Both the position numbers and the translations under genes were made by a program. Shown here in pieces: positions 13,701 through 49,045 of a stretch of 64,000 nucleotides of DNA. The stretch is from Lota lota (taxonomy: Eukaryota; Chordata; Actinopteri; Gadiformes; Lotidae): contig JACYXH010000330.1 in the NCBI GenBank assembly GCA_026745465.1, positions 85,001 through 149,000 on the forward strand. The letters are read 5' to 3'. Below the pieces are notes generated by a model. The model searched no databases. It had not been told where the DNA came from and worked only from the letters and a program-made list of their open reading frames with translations. Within the stretch, counting starts at the first letter, position 1; each line of letters begins with the position of its first letter.

Positions 13701-14698
13701 CACCAGCATCGTGTGCTCCTTCGAACCTAAAGTCATCTACAGGGTAGGAAGGGATCCACACCGGGCAATTGGACTGTACTGTACGGTACGGTTAGCTGCA
13801 CTGTACGGTACGGTACGGTTAGCTGCACTGTACTGTACGGTACGGTTAGCTGCACTGTACTGTACGGTACGGTTAGCTGCACTGTACTGCACCGTGATAT
13901 GGCCCAACAACGGAATGCATTGCCCTTAGAGAGGAATCGCTCGGAAAGAAAAGGCTTCGAGACAACGCTTTGGGGGAACTAGTGTTGGGATGACCAGTAC
14001 TAGTGTAGCGGTTTGGAATGGGTAATGCATTGCTATATGTGTAGATGTTGTAGAACATTTCAACTAAAGTACTTTCTTTGTATTTGAAGGGAACTTGTGA
14101 TCTCTTCCATAGGCGAAAGCTATGCTAAGCTATGCTATCTGTAGCTAAAGGTTGACGCGCAGAATATTGAACAACGCCTCACATATTTCCACCAACAAAC
14201 CCCTGCTTCCAGATGAGGCAGAGCGACCCGGAAGTGGTCACCGCACTGACCCACAGGCCGTGGAGCCTGAGTCGCTACGGAGACGGCGCGCCGCGCTTCG
14301 CGTCGCCTTGGAGACACAAGTGGACGACGCTGGTGGACGTACTCCTGGACTGGGCGCACCATCACTTCCTGTGGAAACTGTGCGGCGTTTCTGCGTTCCT
14401 GGTGCAGAAGGACTTCGTCTCGCCGTGAGTGCAAAGATCGATGACCCAAAACGATGACTCCAGTAAGGGGGCGAACTAGGTCCTCGCCACTCACACATTG
14501 GTGCGGTTCGTTCCCTTCCTCCCCCCCCCCTCCCCCTCCCTCCCCCACAGAGACTACGTCCAGTACTGGACCCAGCGAGGGGTGCGGGTGGTGGCCTGGA
14601 CGGTCAACAAGGCGGTGGAGAAGCGGTATTACCGGGAGCTCCTCCGGGTCAACTACATCACCGATAGCCTCGTTGAAGACTGCGAAGCTCATTACTGA
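10722..14698 (+). CDS. gde1: Glycerophosphodiester phosphodiesterase 1
   Basis: GDE1 is a membrane glycoprotein that hydrolyses glycerophospho-inositol and N-acyl-glycerophosphoethanolamines. Six exons are consistent in phase: 10722-10991, 11282-11457, 11851-11956, 13071-13163, 14213-14424, 14551-14698, giving 334 aa (human 331). The N-terminus has two hydrophobic segments (residues ~8-25 and ~28-42). Catalytic GDPD motifs are present: HRGG with the following ENT in exon 1, ELDLEFTSDG and LMHD in exon 2, and FDVKGH in exon 3. A middle hydrophobic stretch (LLDWAHHHFLWKLCG) and a C-terminal WTVN motif also match the family, as does the end EDCEAHY. The start fits the family length and follows a pyrimidine-rich region. 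Intron 3 is packed with minisatellite, and the exon 4 donor is itself inside an 11-copy tandem repeat. Identification is firm. Confidence 0.95.
11131..11157. repeat. Poly-C run in GDE1 intron 1
   Basis: About 27 consecutive C. Such runs are prone to length error in assembly. Confidence 0.9.
11499..11522. repeat. Poly-G run in GDE1 intron 2
   Basis: About 24 consecutive G shortly after the exon 2 donor; a possible G-quadruplex in the pre-mRNA. Confidence 0.9.
12396..13033. repeat. Minisatellite in GDE1 intron 3
   Basis: More than 25 copies of a ~19-21 bp unit (GACCACACACAGCAAACTACT, with variants carrying GTGACACACAG). It stops about 38 bp before the exon 4 acceptor. Confidence 0.9.
13121..13765. 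repeat. 11 x 58-bp minisatellite spanning the GDE1 exon 4 splice donor
   Basis: The anchor GTGTGCTCCT recurs at 13131, 13189, 13247 and so on every 58 bp to 13711, eleven times. Each unit holds the last ~43 bp of exon 4, the donor (ACAGG|GTAGGA) and ~15 bp of intron. Copies are almost identical, with one G/A difference dividing early from late copies. Only the first donor keeps the frame: 58 is not a multiple of three and reading into copy 2 meets a stop within about 15 codons. Confidence 0.95.
13769..13890. repeat. ~29-bp tandem repeat in GDE1 intron 4
   Basis: About four copies of a unit built from GTACGGTACGGTTAGCTGCACT directly follow the 58-bp array. Confidence 0.85.
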
Positions 14699-14846
14699 AG
14701 GCCCAAAGTGCCCACCTTTGGTGCGCCGCGGGTCTCTACCGCCGGGGCTCGCGTTCACGCTTCTGTGGCAGTGATTGTGCGCCTGGTGCGGAAGCCGTTG
14801 GCAGGAGAGACGAAGCAGGCCGCCTCTTTGGGATAGAGACCCACTG

Positions 14847-14993
<147 letters not shown>

Positions 14994-15436
14994 CAACGCC
15001 TCCGGCCTTCGTGTCATTCTCACACACAAGCACGCGTTTGATTTGCAATACGATCCTCTGGTTTTGCGATGGTATTCGGGTTTTCGATGAAGGCTTTTCC
15101 GTTGGTGTTAACAGGGTAATTCCCTAGAAGAGATGCTAGCTAGTTAACCTTTGCAGAACGATGTTTAAAATGTGTCTCTCTACGGTGACATCTTTTAGAT
15201 ATTTTGTGTTATTTGCCATGTGTAAAGCAGACACCACAACACCTATCAGATGTACTGTATTCACCAACTCAGGAGTGCAGTGATTGCTGTCAATCTTTTT
15301 TTATTTTCCATCCTGTGTTTTTAGTTTTGTTACACCGCAATGATTGAGTGTACTTACTCTAACTGAATAGAGGCCTGTTGCAGAATTTGAAGAAAGCTGT
15401 TGTAAAATGAGCCTGGGTTGATGAGCAAAACAAAGA

Positions 15437-15442
15437 AATAAA
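15437..15442 (+). terminator. Likely GDE1 polyadenylation signal AATAAA
   Basis: First canonical AATAAA in a suitable context after the stop codon, giving a 3' UTR of about 760 nt. Chosen by position. Confidence 0.5.
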
Positions 15443-16090
15443 ACCGAAATACTGAAATATTTTTATTTCGAATTTCCATATTATAGAGTAAGGCCATTTA
15501 AAATGGGGGGGGGGGGGGGGGGATTGTTCGGAGGAAGCTACTGGAGTGACAGTTAAACCCCCAACACTGGCAGAGCTAAAGCTCATGCATTCACCCACTG
15601 ATCTGTGTGCCCCATAGACTGTAAAAGGTGTCGGCACAACATCCCCCTGTGAGGAGTAGACAAAACGGAGGCGGTGCAATTAACAGCGTCCCCGTTTGAT
15701 CGTCGACCGTATGGCCCGAGCTCTCCGCGTTGACCTAAATAGAATGGGTGCGACGCGTTTATCACCCTGGTGTTAAGCCCGTCTGAGCCGCGTCTTGTCC
15801 CGACGGATCTTCACTTGGCCAACAGTTCGTAGACGGTGTGTCAAGACGCTCACGTGATCCGAGGTGCGTCTGTGCAGTAATAAGATCATTTAAGGGTTTG
15901 GAGTTTAAAGTCGGCTATTTGGTTTATCGCAACGCCCCAATCACGTAGTCGTGTAACAGGCTGTTGGCGTATATGTAGAACATTAACCAGTATTTCATTG
16001 CGTACACTTCTGGGTGAGAGGTGAAAGACAGTGGTATTCTGAACACCTCTGAAGCGCGGCCCCGCCTCCTCTAAATCTCCGCGAGGGGGC
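15443..16090. other. GDE1-MCRIP2 intergenic
   Basis: Contains a 17-base poly-G at about 15506-15522. I see no other gene. Confidence 0.5.
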
Positions 16091-16096
16091 GTGTCG

Positions 16097-16104
16097 TGAC
16101 GTCA
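16097..16104 (+). promoter_or_regulatory. Consensus CRE (TGACGTCA) in the MCRIP2 promoter region
   Basis: A perfect palindromic cAMP-response element sits in a CpG-rich stretch (16050-16130) about 450 bp before the MCRIP2 ATG. Assignment to MCRIP2 rests on position and CpG content. Confidence 0.5.
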
Positions 16105-16552
16105 CGCGGAGCTGCCCGGCGCTGCTGTCTCAGTTGATTAAATCCAATCCTACGGTGCCTTTAACGCGCGAAGGTCGGCAGCGGTCGACACCAGAGTGCC
16201 TTTGCCGACACACGTTCCGGTTTACACGAGGAGACCGCCGGTTTTTGTGGTTAAAAGCGAGGAGCACGTGGCGCTGGATTCTCCTTGGATGACCTATAGG
16301 CAGACCTTGCAGGAGCATACGGCGCTAAGAGCACACATCTGCTCAGGAACGGCAGCAAGGCGCACCGGGCAAGCGGCGTGTTTTGGGCTTCATTCAAGCG
16401 CACCGTAGACTTTACGCAACCCACCGCAAACTAATTGCACCGGTGTTGCGAGAAGAACGAGTCAACGACAGTAACGGCCTGGCTTAACATCTGCAGTCGC
16501 TGCAGTGAACCGACATCTAACAAAACCCGACACCATTCGGGATATCCTCATG

Positions 16553-18477
16553 ATGTACACTATCACCAGAGGCCCCAGTAAACTCGTTACTCAACGGAGG
16601 ACAGGTGAGCAGCAGTCCCAGTAATTAGCCGGATTTGCCCCCAATGGGACGGGACTTGTTGTATGTGAAGAAAAAAAAAAACGCTCATGCGAGTCATTCC
16701 CACTGTTTCTTTTAGGCCCTACACAACAAATCGAGAGTAAAGCCAACGACTTGAAGATAAAATCGACGTCGTGGTTGGAGTCAGAGTAAGTACGGTCCAG
16801 ACCCAGTAGTTTTAAGGAACCGCTACCGGCACCATACGTGCGTCTCCAGCACGTGCGGTGTTTCGTGTTCACGTAACACCGCTGTCCTGCTGTCACGAGA
16901 CACTGCAAACCAGCGTCGTTGCCGTAGTGGTGCGTGCAGGGTAAATGCCTTACAATTTATACAAACGAAAAAAGTAAAGAAAAAAAAAGCCAAATGCTCC
17001 AGCTAAATATCGCTATCCGTACCCGGCCATAACTGTGACCTTGCAAGGGTTTGTTTACAGTCCGTGTGGGGGTCGGGCGGAACTGTGTCATAGGTTCCGG
17101 GGCGGGCTCAACACCTAGAGCCCACAGAGTAGTAGGCTGCTAGTAGTGGACTGTGGCTTACGTGTACGCACCCAAATTAAACAGAAGCAGACTATAACTG
17201 GCTGCAAGTATGCTGTTTTACACTATAAATAAACTGGCAGTCGGGCTCATTTGGTTTTTGTTGAGCGTGCCGCTTAATTGGAAAATGAATTAATTAAACT
17301 AACTGTATTAACCTCTATGCCAGCTTAGTACAAAAGTGCATGTCCTTGCAAAGAGATGCTTTATGGGACGCTGGCTGAACAAACTGTATCGTGGGATATC
17401 ATCTACACTTGATAAATAAAGTATAAAGCCCCCTATACTGAAGCCAATCCATACACATTGTTGGTTTCTGTCTCCCCCAGCTCTCCGCCCCCTAAGATAG
17501 TATTCAATAGACCGAATGGGAAGCGATACCACACTGCCCCCACCCCGAAGACGGACAGTCCCCCTGAGGGCTGCTTCACACCTGCACACGAAGAAAATGT
17601 TAAGTTTGTCTACGAAGGTATGCTATATTTGCTTCATGCAACCTTTTACCTTCATACGTGGAGCCGATTATTATATATTTTTTGTCGTGAAGATGTGTGC
17701 GGATTCAAAGTGTGTTTTGTGTGCGTTTGTGTCACAGCATGGCAGGAGGTGGAGCAGAAGATGGGAGACGGGACGCAAGAAGGCGGCAAACCAGTCGGCG
17801 CGCCTGTCCAGTACGCCGAGAAGACCACCGGTCCTGTGATGAAGAGTAAGGAGTCCTTTTTATACGTCTTGTGATGACGCTGTTCTCACCCGTCTCCATC
17901 TTTGAGGCACGACGCCGTCAAACCTGCTTTCACTAGCACAGTTGTTCAGAGTAGACCACACACTTATTTAAAAGAGTACGAGCGATGCCACAAACAATTA
18001 AGCATTTGTTTCGGAGAAGAAAATATTCCTGGCTTGACTTGGATGCCATGGATGCATTTCATAAAATAATTGAAGTCAATTTTAAAGGATAAAAAAAAAC
18101 AAATTATCGCTACAAGTATATCTATATTTGTGTTCACTTCAGTGAATTGCGCACTGCCCAGTTGAATCAGCTTTAATGCTCGACTTGCTGCCGCCCAGCC
18201 TGTGCAGACAAAGCAGGTGGCGGCAGATTTCTAAAGGCTTCTTTCCATGACCCGACCCTGCTCTGGTTCGCTGATACTTACATGGACTTGTGCTGCTTGC
18301 CGTTCGTCGTCCACGTGCGTGTCGTCACGCCCGTCTCTAGTCGTGCGTCACCCCACCCCCCACACGTCCTCAGGCCTTCTTGTGTCCCCTCTAGGTTCCG
18401 CTGCAGACTTTGTGCCCATCGACCTGGAGGAGTGGTGGGCTCAGCGCTTTCTGGCCAACATCGCCAGCCTGTCGTGA
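16553..18477 (+). CDS. mcrip2: MAPK-regulated corepressor-interacting protein 2
   Basis: MCRIP2 (formerly FAM195A) is a small, mostly disordered adaptor related to MCRIP1, which is controlled by ERK and binds CtBP; the family is also found with stress-granule and DDX6 complexes. Five exons agree in phase: 16553-16604, 16716-16785, 17481-17617, 17738-17845, 18395-18477, giving 149 aa (human 160). The hallmarks are the N-terminus MYTITRGPSKLV, the central block TPAHEENVKFVYEAWQ shared by the family, VQYAEKT, and the C-terminal FVPIDLEEWWAQRFLA. An in-frame ATG one codon earlier (16550) is an equally possible start; I kept the one matching the human protein. The 3' end faces SLX4 tail to tail. 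Confidence 0.95.
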
Positions 18478-18606
18478 CCGGCGGCGGCCTGAGGCTGTCG
18501 GCCGGGCGCGGGGAGGGAAGGATCGGACCGCGTCGACCATCGAGAGCCCTTCCCCTCCCCCCTGTTCCAGATGAGACGAAGGACGCACGGGTCCCGCAGG
18601 AGAAGG

Positions 18607-18608
<2 letters not shown>

Positions 18609-18640
<32 letters not shown>
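18609..18640 (+). repeat. 32-base poly-G in the MCRIP2 3' UTR
   Basis: About 130 bp after the stop codon on the sense strand, so the mRNA could form a G-quadruplex. The exact length is doubtful, as for any such run. Confidence 0.85.
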
Positions 18641-18645
<5 letters not shown>

Positions 18646-18930
18646 AGTGTAAGGACAGCTCAGGACATCAGAATTGACACCGTTATATATTTTTTTTGCT
18701 GCGCTGGAGGATTCTGGATCTGCTCGTCTTCGTAGCAACGTGAAGGCCGAATGAGGTTCTGTCCCACGTTCGACTGCCTCGCCACGTACTCGACGGTCCG
18801 GTCGGCTTGGTCAGACGAGTCCCTTGCTCTGCGTCTCCGGTTTCTCCCTGGCGCCCCAGGTGGGCCGGTGTTTGCTGTAGCCGTTTGTTGGCTGATCTTT
18901 TAGGTATTGAAATCTATCGAAGAGAAGACC

Positions 18931-18936
18931 AGTAAA
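18931..18936 (+). terminator. Possible MCRIP2 polyadenylation signal (AGTAAA variant)
   Basis: No canonical AATAAA is seen in the ~640 bp between the MCRIP2 stop and the SLX4 signal on the other strand. AGTAAA is a known weaker variant. Confidence 0.3.
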
Positions 18937-19121
18937 AACATCGTTTTGCAAGAATTTGTGTCCTGAAATTATTTCGCATTTTGCACCGAAATGACCGGCT
19001 TTAATTAGGGGCGGGGGAATGCTTTCGCCGCCCCTAATTATAAAGATTTAAGGAGCTGATGTGCAGCTCCCAGGGGCCTGAAAGACTCGCACTACATTAG
19101 ACTTGTACATTTGCCTCTTTG

Positions 19122-19127
19122 TTTATT
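19122..19127 (-). terminator. SLX4 polyadenylation signal AATAAA
   Basis: Canonical minus-strand hexamer about 270 nt after the SLX4 stop codon at 19395. Confidence 0.6.
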
Positions 19128-19394
19128 TCCACAATGGGCATTCATTAATTACACAAAAAACAATATTTACAATGACCCGGTAAGGAAAACAACTTCATTA
19201 ATTTCCAAACGATAAAACATCTCCGACTAAAACAACAGGGAACGTCGACAGTGCGACACTAATTATCTAATACCTTTCCTTCTGCTCAGCTTATAACGAC
19301 CATAACAATTCAACTGAAGTGCGTTGTCGTGTCTCGGCGCTCGATTGCGTTAACACCGCATCCGTCGCGCTCATCCCGACACGTTCTCCCACCC

Positions 19395-32622
<13,228 letters not shown>

Positions 32623-32862
32623 GAGATGCAGCGTTCCCAGGGAGTTGAAACCCTCCCCTCCCCTCCCCCCCTGGGGTCTTTATTTTCTGGCGGTAGCTGC
32701 TATCTGCTAATGCTAACACAGATCAGGAACGGGGGGAATCTTCCTTTACTGACCATGACTTCGACCGTAGCCTCTGACCAAAACCAAGCGGCGTCTGGTA
32801 ACGCGGATCCACCGTTTGTTTTCAAAGCGCTCGCTTCGACCGCTTCAGTTTGCCTTTCCTGT

Positions 32863-32912
32863 CACGTGGCCGCTCTTTGAGGTCACGTGATCTAAAGGAA
32901 CCGCCAGCCAAT
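32863..32912 (-). promoter_or_regulatory. SLX4 promoter elements: two CACGTG E-boxes and a CCAAT box
   Basis: CACGTG palindromes at 32863-32868 and 32884-32889 and CCAAT at 32908-32912 lie 240-290 bp upstream of the SLX4 start codon. The E-boxes recur in unit 2 (39273-39278, 39294-39299) and in unit 3. They would suit USF/MYC-type factors; no binding is shown. Confidence 0.45.
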
Positions 32913-33199
32913 AACAAACTCTCTCTGGAACGTGTGGAGACCTTATTTCTCCACACCTTATTTAAAAGTTTAATTTAAAAAAAAACTGGCTCTTACCTTA
33001 AAATGACCCGCACATATCGGTCGTCAATGCTGATCGATAATGATTTCCATGCGATCAATAAATTCACATACTGTACATTTATATATACACAACTGATATA
33101 TTTAACGAATAAAACATGTTGACGTCTCTTTGTTTACGAGAAGCTTACAATCGGCAACCCCTAGTTCGTGTCCAACAGTTGCAAAAATCAACCGTCGGC

Positions 33200-33410
33200 T
33201 TAGCTGAGGACTAGAGCGGGCTGACTTGTAACCGGACGGTTGTCAGTTCGATCCCCTGCTCCTCCTAGCTGAGTGTCGAGGTGTCCTCTGAGCAAGACAC
33301 CTCATCCTAAATGCTCCAGACGAGCTGGCTGTCGCCTTGCATGGCTGTATATGAACCGTTGTAGGTTGCTTTGGATGAAAGCGTTTGCTAAATGCCCTAA
33401 AATGTACAAC
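33200..33410 (+). mobile_element. tRNA-derived SINE (unit 1)
   Basis: A tRNA-like head has an A-box-like TAGCTGAGGACTAGAGCGGG and a B-box AGTTCGATCCC. It is followed by GAGCAAGACACC and the tail TTGGATGAAAGCGTTTGCTAAATG, which is typical of teleost SINEs sharing an L2-type LINE 3' end. It is a fossil, not a tRNA gene: no cloverleaf can be closed. Confidence 0.8.
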
Positions 33411-33764
33411 ACTGTTACTGATGTTCTGAACGTCTCCCTCCTACTAATGAGGAGGGCTCAATCCGTTCCGACTTTACCAATAAGGTTACAACCCAATGAC
33501 ATCACAACAGTAGAGGGACAACACCCGTGTTGAGTAACAATGTAGCCGATTTTATTTAGAAATGAATGGATAACAGAACAAATAGGTGAATGACAGTGTG
33601 ACGCGTTGCATGAGTAGTAGATAAGGAGGAAAGGAGCTTTGTGTGGGTAAAGCAAAATCAACAGGAAGCAATCCCAACAGGAAGCAATCCCAACCCAGAG
33701 CAAACCAAAGCCAAACAAACGGGCTCCATCAGGGAGAGCCAGAATCAGGGGACGCTACCAGCGG

Positions 33765-37686
<3,922 letters not shown>

Positions 37687-39037
37687 CTCGGAGGCCTGCC
37701 GGTCCAGGGCCTGCTGCAGACTGAGGGCCTCGGCGGCCTGCCGGTCCAGGTCCTGGGCCTCAGCGGCCTGCCGGTCCAGGTCCTGGACCCCAGCGGCCTG
37801 CCGGTCCAGGTCCTGGGCCTCAGCGGCCTGCCGGTCCAGGTCCTGGACCCCAGCGGCCTGCCGGTCCAGGTCCTGGGCCTCAGCGGCCTGCCGGTCCAGG
37901 TCCTGGACCCCAGCGGCCTGCCGGTCCAGGTCCTGGGCCCCAGCTGCCTGCCGGTCCAGGTCCTGGGCCTCAACGACCTGCCGGTCCAGGGCCTCAGCGA
38001 CCTGCCGGTCCAGGTCCTGGACCCCAGCGGCCTGCCAGTCCAGGTCCTGGACCCCAGATGCCTGCCGGTTCAGGTCCTGCTCCAGACGGAGGGCCAGAGC
38101 GACGTCGCGGGGCCCGGGCTCCAGCGGAGGCACGTCTGGCGAAATAAAGAGGAAGAGTTGGAAGCCGTGATGAAGATCCAACGGAGGGGAGGGTCTGGGG
38201 CTACGAGGGTGTAGCAGTTCCACAAGGTCAAACAATGGAGGATTACTGTGGCTGAATTGTGACTACCTATTCAACACGCTAGATAGGGATGGAGGATAGG
38301 GATGTATTATGACGCTTGCATGATGACTTGTGTTCCCTAAGCAGAAATCCAGCAGGAATGTGGAAATAAGGGGAGAGGGAGATAATTAGAGCTGCATGAG
38401 TAATAACAAGTGCCAAGATCCTAAAACATATAACATATAAACGTGTATATATATAATATATATATTATAATAAATAATTACATATATATAATAATTCATA
38501 TATTATAATAACGAGGGCATTACAAAAATACTCAGACATGCAACACTTTTAGTGGTTAAGTTCACTGTTAGTTGTCAGTTTGGAGGTCTTCTGACCTTTT
38601 GCTTTTGGTTGCTTGGGGACCCTGCGGTCCTTGTGTACCAGCATGTGTGGGCTGGCTCTCTTAAACCGCTGCATTCGCAACAGCACTGTGTCTTTGGCAC
38701 GTCGGCTTCCCTCAACGACGTCCCTTGCTTCACCTGAACCCGTGGACCCCGTGGGCCCCGGTGGCCCGCTGTCTCCCGCCTCGCACAGTGCATTTCCATG
38801 GGGCCGACTTTGCTCAGGTCGACGCGCTGTCGCCCGGTCGGCTCCAGGACCGGGCTTGCACTCCGAATCAACGTCCTTCTTTTTTCGCGTCTTCTTACTC
38901 GGATCGGCAGCACTGGTCTGGCTGCAAGGCTGGGACCACTCTGCCCTCCTTGACCACACAGCGTCTCCTGCTTTCTTACGGACTCGTTTCAACAACTTCG
39001 AACAGAGGTCTGCGAAATCCTGATCCGAGTCGTCCAT
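37687..39037 (-). pseudogene. Duplicate SLX4 exon 1 and truncated exon 2 (unit 2)
   Basis: Exon 1 (38596-39037) is intact with the same 147 codons and donor as the real gene. Exon 2 (37687-38135) keeps its acceptor and repeat array but is cut before the UBZ finger and donor, running on as VPFLCFKTVK then stop in former CREBBP flank. A transcript could either end here as a short chimeric protein or splice exon 1 over to the real exon 2 at 31720. Confidence 0.8.
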
Positions 39038-39604
39038 GAGATGCAGCGTTCCCAGGGAGTTGAAACCCTCCCCTCCCCCCCTGGGGTCTTTATTTTCTGG
39101 CGGTAGCTGCTATCTGCTAATGCTAACACAGATCAGGAACGGGGGGAATCTTCCTTTACTGACCATGACTTCGACCGTAGCCTCTGACCAAAACCAAGCG
39201 GCGTTTGGTAACGCGGATCCACCGTTTGTTTTCAAAGCGCTCGCTTCGACCGCTTCAGTTCGCCTTTCCTGTCACGTGGCCGCTCTTTGAAGTCACGTGA
39301 TCTAAAGGAACCGCCAGCCAATAACAAACGCTCTCTGGAACGTGTGGAGACCTTATTTCTCCACACCTTATTTAAAAGTTAAAAAAATAAACCTGGCTCT
39401 TACCTTAAAATGACCTGCACATATCGGTCGTCAATGCTGATCGATAATGATTTCCATGCGATCAATAAATTCACATACTGTACATTTATATATACACAAC
39501 TGATATATTTAACGAATAAAACATGTTGACGTCTCTTTGTTTACGAGAAGCTTACAATCGGCAACCCCTAGTTCGTGTCCAACAGTTGCAAAAATCAACC
39601 GTCG

Positions 39605-39817
39605 GCTTAGCTGAGGACTAGAGCGGGCTGACTTGTAACCGGACGGTTGTCAGTTCGATCCCCTGCTCCTCCTAGCTGAGTGTCGAGGTGTCCCCTGAGC
39701 AAGACACCTCATCCTAAATGCTCCAGACGAGCTGGCTGTCGCCTTGCATGGCTGTATATGAACCGTTGTAGGTTGCTTTGGATGAAAGCGTTTGCTAAAT
39801 GCCCTAAAATGTACAAC
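39605..39817 (+). mobile_element. tRNA-derived SINE (unit 2 copy)
   Basis: Copy of the SINE at 33200, carried along by the segmental duplication and nearly identical. Confidence 0.8.
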
Positions 39818-40171
39818 ACTGTTACTGATGTTCTGAACGTCTCCCTCCTACTAATGAGGAAGGCTCAATCCGTTCCGACTTTACCAATAAGGTTACAACC
39901 CAATGACATCACAACAGTAGAGGGACAACACCCGGGTTGAGTAACAATGTAGCCGATTTTATTTAGAAATGAATGGATAACAGAACAAATAGGTGAATGA
40001 CAGTGTGACGCGTTGCATGATAGTAGATAAGGAGGAAAGGAGCTTTGTGTGGGTAAAGCAAAAATCAACAGGAAGCAATCCCAACAGGAAGCAATCCCAA
40101 CCCAGAGCAAACCAAAGCCAAACAAACGGGCTCCATCAGGGAGAGCCAGAATCAGGGGACGCTACCAGCGG

Positions 40172-43614
<3,443 letters not shown>

Positions 43615-44737
43615 CTCGGAGGCCTGCCAGTCCAGGGCCTCAGCGGCCTGCCGGTCCAGGGCCTCAGCGACCTGCCGGTCCAGGTCCTGGACCCCAGCGG
43701 CCTGCCGGTCCAGGTCCTGGGCCTCGGCGACCTGCCGGTCCAGGTCCTGGGCCCCAGATGCCTGCCGGTTCAGGTCCTGCTCCAGACGGAGGGCCAGAGC
43801 GACGTCGCAGGGCCCGGGCTCCAGCGGAGGCACGTCTGGCGAAATAAAGAGGAAGAGTTGGAAGCTGTGACGAAGATCCAACGGAGGGGAGGGTCTGGGG
43901 CTACGAGGGTGTAGCAGTTCCACAAGGTCAAACAATGGAGGATTACTGTGGCTGAATTGTGACTACCTATTCAACACGCTAGATAGGGATGGAGGATAGG
44001 GATGTATTATGACGCTTGCATGATGACTTGTGTTCCCTAAGCAGAAATCCAGCAGGAATGTGGAAATAAGGGGAGAGGGAGATAATTAGAGCTGCATGAG
44101 TAATAACAAGTGCCAAGATCCTAAAACATATAACATATAAACGTGTATATATATAATATATATATTATAATAAATAATTACATATATATAATAATTCATA
44201 TATTATAATAACGAGGGCATTACAAAAATACTCAGACATGCAACACTTTTAGTGGTTAAGTTCACTGTTAGTTGTCAGTTTGGAGGTCTTCTGACCTTTT
44301 GCTTTTGGTTGCTTGGGGACCCTGCGGTCCTTGTGTACCAGCATGTGTGGGCTGGCTCTCTTAAACCGCTGCATTCGCAACAGCACTGTGTCTTTGGCAC
44401 GTCGGCTTCCCTCAACGACGTCCCTTGCTTCACCTGAACCCGTGGACCCCGTGGGCCCCGGTGGCCCGCTGTCTCCCGCCTCGCACAGTGCATTTCCATG
44501 GGGCCGACTTTGCTCAGGTCGACGCGCTGTCGCCCGGTCGGCTCCAGGACCGGGCTTGCACTCCGAATCAACGTCCTTCTTTTTTCGCGTCTTCTTACTC
44601 GGATCGGCAGCACTGGTCTGGCTGCAAGGCTGGGACCACTCTGCCCTCCTTGACCACACAGCGTCTCCTGCTTTCTTACGGACTCGTTTCAACAACTTCG
44701 AACAGAGGTCTGCGAAATCCTGATCCGAGTCGTCCAT
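43615..44737 (-). pseudogene. Duplicate SLX4 exon 1 and truncated exon 2 (unit 3)
   Basis: Exon 1 (44296-44737) is intact and identical in protein. Exon 2 (43615-43835) has only a few repeat units left and ends in the same VPFLCFKTVK-stop junction. The promoter E-boxes are also copied. Confidence 0.8.
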
Positions 44738-45304
44738 GAGATGCAGCGTTCCCAGGGAGTTGAAACCCTCCCCTCCCCCCCTGGGGTCTTTATTTTCTGG
44801 CGGTAGCTGCTATCTGCTAATGCTAACACAGATCAGGAACGGGGGGAATCTTCCTTTACTGACCATGACTTCGACCGTAGCCTCTGACCAAAACCAAGCG
44901 GCGTTTGGTAACGCGGATCCACCGTTTGTTTTCAAAGCGCTCGCTTCGACCGCTTCAGTTCGCCTTTCCTGTCACGTGGCCGCTCTTTGAAGTCACGTGA
45001 TCTAAAGGAACCGCCAGCCAATAACAAACGCTCTCTGGAACGTGTGGAGACCTTATTTCTCCACACCTTATTTAAAAGTTAAAAAAATAAACCTGGCTCT
45101 TACCTTAAAATGACCTGCACATATCGGTCGTCAATGCTGATCGATAATGATTTCCATGCGATCAATAAATTCACATACTGTACATTTATATATACACAAC
45201 TGATATATTTAACGAATAAAACATGTTGACGTCTCTTTGTTTACGAGAAGCTTACAATCGGCAACCCCTAGTTCGTGTCCAACAGTTGCAAAAATCAACC
45301 GTCG

Positions 45305-45517
45305 GCTTAGCTGAGGACTAGAGCGGGCTGACTTGTAACCGGACGGTTGTCAGTTCGATCCCCTGCTCCTCCTAGCTGAGTGTCGAGGTGTCCCCTGAGC
45401 AAGACACCTCATCCTAAATGCTCCAGACGAGCTGGCTGTCGCCTTGCATGGCTGTATATGAACCGTTGTAGGTTGCTTTTGATGAAAGCGTTTGCTAAAT
45501 GCCCTAAAATGTACAAC
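45305..45517 (+). mobile_element. tRNA-derived SINE (unit 3 copy)
   Basis: Third copy of the same SINE, with a G-to-T change in the tail (TTTGATGAAAGCG). Confidence 0.8.
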
Positions 45518-45871
45518 ACTGTTACTGATGTTCTGAACGTCTCCCTCCTACTAATGAGGAAGGCTCAATCCGTTCCGACTTTACCAATAAGGTTACAACC
45601 CAATGACATCACAACAGTAGAGGGACAACACCCGGGTTGAGTAACAATGTAGCCGATTTTATTTAGAAATCAATGGATAACAGAACAAATAGGTGAATGA
45701 CAGTGTGACGCGTTGCATGATAGTAGATAAGGAGGAAAGGAGCTTTGTGTGGGTAAAGCAAAAATCAACAGGAAGCAATCCCAACAGGAAGCAATCCCAA
45801 CCCAGAGCAAACCAAAGCCAAACAAACGGGCTCCATCAGGGAGAGCCAGAATCAGGGGACGCTACCAGCGG

Positions 45872-49039
<3,168 letters not shown>

Positions 49040-49045
49040 TTTATT
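49040..49045 (-). terminator. Likely CREBBP polyadenylation signal AATAAA
   Basis: Minus-strand AATAAA about 1.2 kb after the CREBBP stop codon. The 3' UTR would span 49040-50248 and so include the first ~740 bp of duplicated unit 3. Confidence 0.5.

Noticed and set aside
33200-33275. Possible tRNA gene
   Set aside because: It has a B-box-like motif but no closable acceptor stem or anticodon arm, and it continues into a SINE tail.
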